The position numbers and the translations under genes were made by a program. Source: Chromatiales bacterium (GTDB lineage: Bacteria; Pseudomonadota; Gammaproteobacteria; Chromatiales; Chromatiaceae). Taken from it: a DNA stretch of 6,575 bases. Positions 1 through 5,330 of the stretch are shown piece by piece; positions within the stretch are counted from its first letter, which is position 1, and each line of letters opens with the position of its first letter. Location: positions 1-6,575 of the forward strand of contig JAKSCN010000629.1 of the NCBI GenBank assembly GCA_022360595.1, read 5' to 3'. The notes under the pieces are model-generated. The model saw only the letters and a list, made by a program, of their open reading frames with translations, was not told the DNA's origin and did no database searches.

Positions 1-695
1 CTTGCCAGACGGTCCGCTTCGTCGAAGCGCCATACCGCGTCAGTCAGGTTGGCAGCACCCAACGCCTGGTTACCCTTGGCGTCCATACCGTGACAGGCGA
101 AACACGCCTTAGCCTTGAACAGAGGCTCTTCAGCGATGGTGCCATCAACGATTGCTTTAGCCAGGGTATCGATCTCTTCAGGCTTCAGCAGCGCTCCCTG
201 CGCGGTCATCATACCTTTACGACCGTTGGTGATGGTCATGCTGATGTTTTCCACCTTACCACCGAACAACCAGTCATCGTCCGCCAGTACAGGGAAGCCT
301 GCGTTACCAGCACCGCCGGCACCGTGACAGGCCGCACAGTTGTCACCAAACAGAACTCGAGCAGAGTTCACAGCGTAGGTAGACAGACCGTCATCAGCCA
401 GAATCTCAGCTGCAGACTTGGCTGCAATCTGTTCTTCAAACTGAGCACGTACCGCTTCAACTTCTTCAACACCCTGTTTGAATTCACCAATCTGCGACCA
501 ACCGGTCACACCCTTGGTGTAATCATTGGCGCTAGGAATCATTGGATAAAGGATACCGTAGCCAACAACCCACAGGATTGAAGCCCAGAATCCGATCATC
601 CACCAGCGTGGAATTGGGTTCGCAAGTTCACGGATATTGTCATCCCAGACATGGCCCGTGTTGTTCTCACCCGGAAATGGATTATGATCCGACAT
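1..695 (-). CDS. ccoP: cbb3 cytochrome c oxidase subunit III, diheme cytochrome c (CcoP), 3' end cut off by window
   Basis: CcoP is the membrane-anchored diheme subunit that accepts electrons from soluble or membrane cytochromes c and passes them to CcoO and then CcoN. 231 residues are visible from ATG 695-693; the family is usually near 300, so the C-terminus lies beyond position 1. The N-terminal part (about 1-30, including NPIPRWW) leads into one membrane helix at about 31-52. A periplasmic linker follows, then a first class I cytochrome c domain with heme motif CAACH at residues 120-124 and a probable Met axial ligand in GMM (161-163). A second heme motif, CFACH, is at 198-202, with most of its domain missing. 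The start is supported by GGAGAG at 700-705. The gene overlaps the end of ccoQ by 14 nt, which suggests translational coupling. Identification is firm from the two heme motifs and the operon order. Confidence 0.96.
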   Translation of the reverse strand, partial: MSDHNPFPGENNTGHVWDDNIRELANPIPRWWMIGFWASILWVVGYGILYPMIPSANDYTKGVTGWSQIGEFKQGVEEVEAVRAQFEEQIAAKSAAEILADDGLSTYAVNSARVLFGDNCAACHGAGGAGNAGFPVLADDDWLFGGKVENISMTITNGRKGMMTAQGALLKPEEIDTLAKAIVDGTIAEEPLFKAKACFACHGMDAKGNQALGAANLTDAVWRFDEADRLA

Positions 696-897
696 TTTTC
701 TCTCCGCTTTCAGTGCTCTCGTCATCCAGAGGAATATGCTTATGAGACTCAAGCTTCTCTCTGTTCTTTGGACGTAGAGCGTAGACGTACACAATTACCA
801 ACAGAAGGAAGACAACCACGGTCAGGATGGTACCCACCCAGTCGTTGGTGGTCATCGCTCCCCAGTCGGTACTGAAGTACTCTGCAAGACTACTCAC
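682..897 (-). CDS. ccoQ: cbb3 oxidase small subunit CcoQ (FixQ family)
   Basis: CcoQ is the small single-helix subunit of cbb3 oxidase. It is not catalytic and is thought to stabilise the complex or its association with CcoP. The 71-residue product has one hydrophobic helix at about residues 23-43, followed by ALRPKNREK, which matches the conserved family pattern of a helix followed by a basic patch, and then an acidic cytoplasmic tail. The ORF begins with GTG (895-897), overlaps the end of ccoO by 8 nt and has AAGG 7 nt upstream, so coupled initiation is likely. An alternative is ATG at residue 15 (853-855), giving 57 residues, nearer the usual family length. It is preceded by GGGGAG, but only 2 nt away, which is too close to be ideal. 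The gene ends inside the start of ccoP. Confidence 0.9.
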   Translation of the reverse strand: MSSLAEYFSTDWGAMTTNDWVGTILTVVVFLLLVIVYVYALRPKNREKLESHKHIPLDDESTESGEKNVGS

Positions 898-1603
898 GAT
901 ACGCCTTGTTTTCGTCTAGCTTGGCCATAGTTCCCAAAACCTGCAGGTAGGCTACGATCGCATCCTCCGAGGTCTTACCTTCCACCTCAGCAGCACCCGC
1001 TGCGATATCAGCGTCGGTATAGGGAACACCAATAGTCTGCATGCCACGCATATGCGCCTGAACGGTCTCACCGTCCAGCATCTCGTGCTGCAGCCATGGG
1101 TAGTTAGGCATTACGGACTCTGGTACCAGGGTGCGAGGAGCACGCAGGTGCTTACGCTGCCAGTCGTCAGAGTACTTGGCACCTACACGCGCCAGGTCAG
1201 GACCGGTACGCTTGGAACCCCACTGGAACGGATGGTCATACATGGACTCAGAAGCCAGTGAGTAGTGACCATAACGATCCTTCTCGTCACGGAAAGGACG
1301 AATCATCTGAGAGTGACACAGATAGCAACCTTCACGCAGGTAGACCTTACGACCGGCCAGCTCAAGAGCTGTGTAGGGACGGATACCGTCGCCGGCTTTC
1401 CAGTCCTGCAGACTTTCACCCTCTTCACGCTGCCACAGGATCTCAGGGGCAGCATTGTGCTCCATGGTGTCCTTGATGGTGAACAGCGGAACGATTTCTA
1501 CAATACCACCGATAGAAACAACGATGGCAGTAGCCAGGACAAGTGCCCAGATATTAACTTCGCACCATTCCTGAAAGCTTTTTGGTTTTGCATTGTTAGC
1601 CAT
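890..1603 (-). CDS. ccoO: cbb3 cytochrome c oxidase subunit II, monoheme cytochrome c (CcoO)
   Basis: CcoO is the monoheme cytochrome c subunit that relays electrons from CcoP to the low-spin heme b of CcoN. The 237-residue protein has one N-terminal membrane helix (about 16-41, ending EIVPLF). Its periplasmic cytochrome domain contains the heme motif CYLCH at 93-97, followed by SQMIRPFRDE, and a likely Met165 axial ligand in PESVMPNYPW. The blocks YGHYSLASES, DHPFQWGSKRTGPDL and VAYLQVLGT are highly typical of the family. The segment between the helix and the heme domain (about 42-75) looks longer than in the Pseudomonas stutzeri protein as I recall it. AAAGGGAGA at 1611-1619 is a good ribosome binding site 7 nt from the ATG. 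It lies 14 nt after ccoN and overlaps ccoQ by 8 nt, so the genes form one transcript. Confidence 0.97.
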   Translation of the reverse strand: MANNAKPKSFQEWCEVNIWALVLATAIVVSIGGIVEIVPLFTIKDTMEHNAAPEILWQREEGESLQDWKAGDGIRPYTALELAGRKVYLREGCYLCHSQMIRPFRDEKDRYGHYSLASESMYDHPFQWGSKRTGPDLARVGAKYSDDWQRKHLRAPRTLVPESVMPNYPWLQHEMLDGETVQAHMRGMQTIGVPYTDADIAAGAAEVEGKTSEDAIVAYLQVLGTMAKLDENKAYRE

Positions 1604-1617
1604 TGTGATTTCTCCCT

Positions 1618-3051
1618 TTACGCGCCAGCTGCTGCAGTTTGAGCCTGCTGAACACTGCCTTCGGAAGTTGCCTTACGTACAGTCATCAGTACGTTGTACA
1701 ACATGATTGCAGCACCGGTCAGGAAGATAGCACCACCAATGGCACGCATCGCGTAGTACGGATGCATCGCTTCAACGGATTCGGCAAAGGTGTACACCAG
1801 GGTGCCGTATTCGTCGTAGGCGCGCCACATCAGGCCCTGCATGATACCGGATACCCACATCGCAACGATGTAGATCACAGTACCGATAGTGAAGAACCAG
1901 AAGTGAACATTGATCAGCTTGGTGGAGTACATCTCAGTGTGGAAACACTTGGTAATCAGGTGGTACAGAGCACCACAACCTACCATGGCAACCCAACCCA
2001 GGGCACCGGAGTGTACGTGACCAACAGTCCAGTCGGTGTAGTGAGACAGAGCGTTAACGGTCTTGATGGACATGACCGGACCTTCGAAGGTAGACATCGC
2101 GTAGAAGGCCAGAGACATGATCAGGAAGCGCAGTACGTAGTCGGTACGCAGCTTATCCCAAGCACCGGACAGGGTCATCATACCGTTGATAGCACCACCC
2201 CAGGAAGGAATGATCATCGCCAGGGAAATGGCAGCACCCAGAGAACCAGTCCAGTCTGGAAGTGCAGTGTACTGCAGGTGGTGAGCACCCAACCATACAT
2301 AACCGAAAGTCAGTGCCCAGAAGTGAACAACAGACAGACGGTAAGAGAATACAGGACGGTTAGCCTGCTTGGGTACGAAGTAGTACATGATACCCAGGAA
2401 GCCCGCAGTCAGGTAGAAGCCTACCGCGTTATGGCCCCACCACCACTGAATCATGGCGTCTTGTACACCGGAGAACAGTGAGTAGGAGTCTGTCAAACTT
2501 ACCGGTACCGCCAAGCTGTTAACAACGTGCAGGTAGGTAATCATGATCATCATGCCCAGGAAGAACCAGTTGGACACATAGATATGCGAGCTCTTACGAG
2601 TCGCGATGGTCATGATGAAGTTGAAAGTATAGGAGAGCCAAACCACAGCAATGGCTATATCAATAGGCCATTCCAGTTCGGCGTACTCTTTAGCAGTGGT
2701 CATACCCAGAGGCAGAGTGATAACAGCTGACACAATGATCAGGTTCCATCCCCAGAAGGTAAACCAAGCCAACTTGTTACTCCACAGGCGTACACCACAG
2801 GTGCGCTGTACACTGTAGAAGGCCGTTGCCATCAGTGCACATCCACCGAAAGCAAAGATTACTGCATTGGTATGCAGTGGGCGTAAACGTCCGAATGAAA
2901 GATAAGGACTATCGAAGTTTAGTACCGGCCATGCCAGTTCGGAAGCGATATACACCCCGACCGCTGCGCCTACTACCACGTAGACGACTGCCATGACGGC
3001 GAACCAGCGTACAACATCAAAGTCGTACTTCTGTTCAGCTGTGGCGTCCAT
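1618..3051 (-). CDS. ccoN: cbb3-type cytochrome c oxidase catalytic subunit I (CcoN)
   Basis: CcoN is the inner-membrane catalytic subunit that reduces O2 to water at a heme b3-CuB centre and pumps protons. C-type oxidases have high O2 affinity and serve microaerobic respiration. The 477-residue protein is full length, with about twelve hydrophobic helices. The ligands fall at the same numbers as in the Pseudomonas stutzeri structure: His60 and His347 for low-spin heme b, His345 for heme b3, and His207, His257 and His258 for CuB. The CuB ligands sit in WWWGHN and LGAHHLQY. Tyr251, the cross-linked active-site tyrosine typical of C-family enzymes, and Glu323 near the heme are also present. The motif KEYAELEWPID (121-131) is typical of the family. 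AAGGGGGG at 3055-3062 marks the start. This is the first gene of the operon, preceded by a control region with an FNR box, so anaerobic or microaerobic induction is expected. Confidence 0.98.
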   Translation of the reverse strand: MDATAEQKYDFDVVRWFAVMAVVYVVVGAAVGVYIASELAWPVLNFDSPYLSFGRLRPLHTNAVIFAFGGCALMATAFYSVQRTCGVRLWSNKLAWFTFWGWNLIIVSAVITLPLGMTTAKEYAELEWPIDIAIAVVWLSYTFNFIMTIATRKSSHIYVSNWFFLGMMIMITYLHVVNSLAVPVSLTDSYSLFSGVQDAMIQWWWGHNAVGFYLTAGFLGIMYYFVPKQANRPVFSYRLSVVHFWALTFGYVWLGAHHLQYTALPDWTGSLGAAISLAMIIPSWGGAINGMMTLSGAWDKLRTDYVLRFLIMSLAFYAMSTFEGPVMSIKTVNALSHYTDWTVGHVHSGALGWVAMVGCGALYHLITKCFHTEMYSTKLINVHFWFFTIGTVIYIVAMWVSGIMQGLMWRAYDEYGTLVYTFAESVEAMHPYYAMRAIGGAIFLTGAAIMLYNVLMTVRKATSEGSVQQAQTAAAGA

Positions 3052-3054
3052 GAA

Positions 3055-3062
3055 CCCCCCTT
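3055..3062 (-). promoter_or_regulatory. ccoN ribosome binding site
   Basis: On the minus strand AAGGGGGG lies just upstream of the ccoN ATG, with the AAGGGG core about 5 nt away. It fixes the start at 3051 and is unusually G-rich. Confidence 0.75.
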
Positions 3063-3122
3063 AATTCTAGTTGAGGAAAAACATTTAAAAAGTAAAGACA
3101 AACACGCAATGGGGAAGCCCCT

Positions 3123-3153
3123 CGCCTAACCTGGGAAATCCCGTAATTAGGCG
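3123..3153. repeat. Nested inverted repeat over the predicted ccoN promoter and transcription start
   Basis: The outer arms CGCCTAA (3123-3129) and TTAGGCG (3147-3153) are perfect 7-bp inverted repeats. Inside them GGGA (3133-3136) and TCCC (3139-3142) form a second dyad with almost the same centre (about 3138). The right arm overlaps the proposed -10 element and the centre falls at the predicted start of transcription. It could be an operator for a second regulator, or an RNA hairpin if transcription starts further upstream. No U-run follows on the minus strand, so it is not a convincing terminator. Confidence 0.5.
3146..3151 (-). promoter_or_regulatory. Tentative -10 element for ccoN
   Basis: On the minus strand CCTAAT matches the last four bases of the TATAAT consensus. 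Its centre lies 33 bp downstream of the FNR-box centre, close to the spacing of class II FNR promoters (box centred near -41.5). The predicted start would be near 3138-3140, giving a leader of about 87 nt. The match is weak and the overlapping TAATTA (3144-3149) is an alternative. Confidence 0.3.
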
Positions 3154-3174
3154 CGTGATATAACACTCCAAACC

Positions 3175-3188
3175 TTGATAAATGTCAA
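3175..3188 (-). promoter_or_regulatory. FNR/Anr binding site upstream of ccoNOQP
   Basis: The plus strand reads TTGAT-AAAT-GTCAA, and the minus strand TTGAC-ATTT-ATCAA. This fits the FNR/Anr consensus TTGAT-N4-RTCAA at all ten defined positions. It lies 124 nt upstream of the ccoN ATG, in the gap next to an fnr-family gene, and cbb3 operons are classic FNR/Anr targets. Activation at low oxygen is the expected role. Confidence 0.85.
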
Positions 3189-3242
3189 GACGACAAAGGG
3201 GGTTATGGGCCTATAAATCAGAAAAAACAGCAAAATAACTTA

Positions 3243-3269
3243 TTGTTTTTTAAAGCAATTTAAAAACAA
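3243..3269. repeat. AT-rich inverted repeat between fnr and ccoN; possible weak terminator or UP-type element
   Basis: TTGTTTTTTAAA (3243-3254) and TTTAAAAACAA (3259-3269) pair through 11 bp with one bulged base around a GCAA loop. It lies 41-68 nt after the fnr stop codon. It may end the fnr transcript weakly, although the stem is almost all A-U. It may instead be curved or UP-like DNA upstream of the FNR-dependent promoter. Sequence alone does not decide. Confidence 0.35.
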
Positions 3270-3281
3270 CCCAGCCTTCAA

Positions 3282-3295
3282 TTGAGCTAGATCAA
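3282..3295 (-). promoter_or_regulatory. Second, imperfect FNR box
   Basis: The minus strand reads TTGAT-CTAG-CTCAA, one mismatch from the FNR consensus (C in place of A or G at the start of the second half-site). It sits 15 nt past the fnr stop and its centre is 107 bp upstream of the strong box, about ten helical turns. It could be an auxiliary site for ccoN, or a chance match in AT-rich DNA. Confidence 0.4.
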
Positions 3296-3310
3296 AAAAA
3301 CTCTAATAAA

Positions 3311-4066
3311 CTAATCCTGCTGTCTTGATATGGACTCCATTGTTTCAAAATCAAGTATAGTGACGCGCTTGTGTTCCAGCTTCACCAAACCTCGCTTTTG
3401 AAACTTGGTCAAAATACGGCTAACCGTCTCACTCGCCAATCCCAAATAGTTTCCGATATCACTGCGGGACATGCTTAACAGATAGGTTCCCGTAACCATC
3501 TTACGGCGGGTTAAACGCTTGTAGATATCGAGAATAAAACCGGCGATTCGTTGCTCGGCGCTCTGATGCACCAGGGACGCAATCAGCTCTCGCCCGAAGG
3601 CCACCTCCTCGCCCAGCAATTTGATCACTGCCTGTTGCAGTACGTCACGTGAACGCCCGGACTCTGGCAGCCGCTCCAAACAGAGTTCACAGACACTGCT
3701 GTTCTCAAGCGCCCTAACCGAGTAGGGGTAGCGCTCGCTGGCCAGCCCTTCGGTACCTATCAACTCACCGGCCAAGTGGAAGCCAACGATCTGATCCACC
3801 TGATCCTGATGCGGGATGAACGCCTTAAAAGAGCCCGATTTAACTGCAAAAAAGGAGATAAAGGGAGAGCCTTTCCGAAACAGTGTCTCGCCACGCTTAA
3901 CCGATTTACGACGCACCAGAATACCCTCTGGGACACCGGAATCGGGTTCAGAATAATTTAGTACTGCACAAATGGGATCGAGACCGCACTCCTCGCACTC
4001 CACTTCTGAGATATGAGCAGGTTTTTGGCAACGATTACAAGTAGTTGAGGGCAAAATTATATCCAT
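3311..4066 (-). CDS. fnr: FNR/Anr-family oxygen-sensing transcriptional regulator (CRP/FNR superfamily)
   Basis: FNR proteins bind an oxygen-labile [4Fe-4S] cluster. Without oxygen they dimerise, bind TTGAT-N4-ATCAA and switch on low-oxygen respiration genes. The 251-residue product has the cluster cysteines C24-x2-C27-x5-C33 plus C126, matching E. coli Cys20, 23, 29 and 122. A cyclic-nucleotide-type beta-roll (about 45-130, with GFHLAG at 95-100) is followed by a dimer helix (about 145-170). The C-terminal helix-turn-helix contains DIGNYLGL and E213, S216 and R217, which match E. coli Glu209, Ser212 and Arg213 that read the TTGAT half-site. Odd features are extra cysteines C10, C13 and C129, and Gly158 at the place of E. 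coli Asp154. GGAG touches the ATG, so the translation signal is poor; TTG at codon 5 is a weaker alternative. The FNR box next door makes ccoNOQP its likely target. The symbol is by family; Anr or FnrL naming is equally possible. Confidence 0.93.
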   Translation of the reverse strand: MDIILPSTTCNRCQKPAHISEVECEECGLDPICAVLNYSEPDSGVPEGILVRRKSVKRGETLFRKGSPFISFFAVKSGSFKAFIPHQDQVDQIVGFHLAGELIGTEGLASERYPYSVRALENSSVCELCLERLPESGRSRDVLQQAVIKLLGEEVAFGRELIASLVHQSAEQRIAGFILDIYKRLTRRKMVTGTYLLSMSRSDIGNYLGLASETVSRILTKFQKRGLVKLEHKRVTILDFETMESISRQQD

Positions 4067-4092
4067 CTCCAGACTCTATACTGACGCTCAAA

Positions 4093-4114
4093 GTTGCTGC
4101 ATCCTGCCAGCAAC
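4093..4114. repeat. Hairpin-forming inverted repeat in the fnr leader region
   Basis: GTTGCTG (4093-4099) and CAGCAAC (4108-4114) are a perfect 7-bp inverted repeat around an 8-nt loop, 27-48 nt upstream of the fnr start. In an fnr transcript this would be a stable 5' hairpin. As DNA it could be a regulator site. No known consensus is recognised. Confidence 0.5.
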
Positions 4115-4168
4115 GAATTGGCGGCGCACTGATTTAAGTCATTTTTTGGAGCAATTTAAGGCCATCTA

Positions 4169-4196
4169 CCCCTTTTTGGATAGTCAATAAAAGGGG
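4169..4196. terminator. Strong inverted repeat between rpoS and fnr; possible rpoS transcript end
   Basis: CCCCTTTT (4169-4176) and AAAAGGGG (4189-4196) pair perfectly over 8 bp with a 12-nt loop, 115-143 nt past the rpoS stop. In the minus-strand RNA the stem is followed by UAGAUGG rather than a U-run, so it does not meet the usual rule for intrinsic termination. It may protect an RNA 3' end or serve as a protein-binding dyad. The terminator label is only the best fit by position. Confidence 0.35.
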
Positions 4197-4249
4197 TTGA
4201 GCGCTGATTTACCGGAACCTACCTAATCGAAATTAACTCATTGTAGGCG

Positions 4250-4297
4250 CTATCACTACCAGCTCTGCCTCCAAGTTCCAGAGCGATAACCAGATAG
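4250..4297 (-). repeat. Two-part stem-loop in the rpoS 3' region with GGA-rich loop
   Basis: The inner arms GCTCTG (4262-4267) and CAGAGC (4279-4284) enclose an 11-nt loop. The outer arms CTATC (4250-4254) and GATAG (4293-4297) extend the stem with an internal bulge of 7 and 8 nt. The minus-strand RNA shows GGA at the stem-loop edge and GGAGG at the loop's 3' side. GGA in a loop is the kind of site CsrA/RsmA proteins bind, but one hairpin is weak evidence. The structure starts about 15 nt after the rpoS stop codon. Confidence 0.4.
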
Positions 4298-4311
4298 ATG
4301 TTGGCAGATCA

Positions 4312-5286
4312 CTACTTGAAAATGGTATCAACAGAGAAACCGTCCTTCTCCAAAATACTGCGTAGCCGCCTTAATGCATCCATCTGAATCTGCCGCACCC
4401 GCTCACGGGTCACCCCCAGCTCATTCGCTACCTGCTCCAGGGTTGAGTTTTCATAGCCATGCAGCCCAAAACGGCGTTCCACCACTTCCCGTTGCTTATC
4501 GTTCAGCTTGGCCAACCACTCTTCAAGATTGGCGTTGACCCCTTCACTCTGAAGATTATCTGAAGGATCTTTACACTCGGTATCCGCGATAGTGTCCAGC
4601 AGAGGTTTATCAGCCTCTTTACCAAACGGTGTATCGACCGAAGTGATACGCTCATTCAAGCCGAGCATCCGCTTCACTTCATTCAGAGGCTTCTCCAGCA
4701 GGTCAGCAATCTCCTCGGGAGTCGGCTCATGATCCAACGTCTGTGCCAGTTGCCGGGCGGCCCGCAAATAGACATTGATCTCTTTAACCACATGTATGGG
4801 TAAACGGATAGTGCGGGTTTGATTCATGATAGCCCGCTCGATGGTCTGCCTGATCCACCAAGTAGCGTAGGTCGAGAATCGAAAGCCGCGTTCGGGATCG
4901 AACTTTTCAACGGCGCGAATCAACCCCAGGTTCCCCTCTTCGATTAGATCGAGCAGGGCCAACCCACGGTTCATATAGCGGCGAGCGATCTTTACCACCA
5001 AACGCAAGTTGCACTCGATCATCCGATGCCGCGCAGCGATATCGCCTTTCTGCACCAAACGGGCGAGTTCCACCTCCTCTTCAGCAGTCAGTAGCTTAGA
5101 GCTACCAATTTCGCTCAAGTAAAGACGGGTGGCATCCATCTGCGCCGCAAAATCTGCAGCTACCGCATTCTCCAGAGAAGTCTGTTCCTTCTCTGTCGCA
5201 AGAGACTCATCGCTATCTGATTGTGCGCTTTCTATATCCGATGAGTTTGATATAGAAAACCCCTCTTCTAATGCCTCATCATCCAT
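4312..5286 (-). CDS. rpoS: RNA polymerase sigma factor RpoS (stationary phase / general stress sigma-38)
   Basis: RpoS directs RNA polymerase to general-stress and stationary-phase promoters. The 324-residue protein is close to the 330 of E. coli. An acidic, poorly conserved N-terminus (1-50) precedes region 1.2 (from DATRLYLSEIG at 51). Region 2 (about 93-153) includes GLALLDLIEEGNLGLIRA and the -10-reading, DNA-melting segment FRFSTYATWWIRQ. Region 3 spans about 156-237 (RTIRLPIHVVKE), and region 4 about 255-310 with the -35-reading helix-turn-helix EQVANELGVTRERVRQIQ. K168, E169 and V172 match E. coli Lys173, Glu174 and Val177, the contact patch for the RssB adaptor that delivers RpoS to ClpXP, so regulated proteolysis is possible. 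It follows nlpD by 44 nt. By analogy with enterics and pseudomonads, its main promoter may lie inside nlpD. Housekeeping RpoD is excluded by the short length and the nlpD neighbour. Confidence 0.97.
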   Translation of the reverse strand: MDDEALEEGFSISNSSDIESAQSDSDESLATEKEQTSLENAVAADFAAQMDATRLYLSEIGSSKLLTAEEEVELARLVQKGDIAARHRMIECNLRLVVKIARRYMNRGLALLDLIEEGNLGLIRAVEKFDPERGFRFSTYATWWIRQTIERAIMNQTRTIRLPIHVVKEINVYLRAARQLAQTLDHEPTPEEIADLLEKPLNEVKRMLGLNERITSVDTPFGKEADKPLLDTIADTECKDPSDNLQSEGVNANLEEWLAKLNDKQREVVERRFGLHGYENSTLEQVANELGVTRERVRQIQMDALRRLRSILEKDGFSVDTIFK

Positions 5287-5330
5287 CTGATCACCTCTCG
5301 TGATGGGCGCCCTCCTGATGGTACATTTCT
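5287..5330 (-). promoter_or_regulatory. rpoS leader: Shine-Dalgarno site in a hairpin, with an 11-codon upstream ORF
   Basis: The rpoS Shine-Dalgarno AGAGGTG (5292-5298) lies in a perfect small hairpin. ATCAC and GTGAT arms (5300-5304 and 5290-5294) enclose a GAGAG loop, so half of the ribosome site is paired. An ATG at 5326-5324, 4 nt after the nlpD stop, opens an 11-codon ORF (MYHQEGAHHER) whose TGA (5291-5293) overlaps the same hairpin. AGGAGG (5311-5316) and the palindrome GGGCGCCC (5305-5312) also lie in the gap, 25 nt or so from the start. The hairpin and ORF are directly visible; a role in controlling rpoS translation is inference. Confidence 0.4.

Noticed and set aside
90..581. A 163-codon open frame on the plus strand opposite ccoP
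   Set aside because: The minus strand encodes CcoP with two heme motifs here. The plus-strand product has no recognisable domain or ribosome site.
1258..1642. Overlapping plus-strand frames opposite ccoO
   Set aside because: They are antisense to the conserved CcoO cytochrome domain and show no independent coding signal.
1639..2481. A 280-codon open frame on the plus strand opposite ccoN
   Set aside because: It lies fully antisense to a CcoN with every ligand conserved. Its translation is rich in His, Gln, Thr and Val with no family resemblance, as expected for a shadow frame.
3111..3121. GGGG-AAG-CCCC mini-hairpin in the ccoN leader as a terminator or attenuator
   Set aside because: The stem is 4 bp with a 3-nt loop and no U-run follows on the minus strand; too weak to call.
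4067..4090. TATAGA just upstream of the fnr ATG as a -10 element
   Set aside because: It would place the transcript start at the ATG and has no -35 at normal spacing, so it is not a supportable promoter.
4181..4192. TTGAC half-site in the rpoS-fnr gap as an FNR autoregulatory box
   Set aside because: On the minus strand TTGAC-TATC is followed by CAAAA, which does not match RTCAA; only one half-site is present.
5305..5312. GGGCGCCC palindrome as a regulator operator
   Set aside because: It is a perfect 8-bp palindrome, but too short and GC-simple to assign to any regulator alone; it is mentioned within the rpoS leader.
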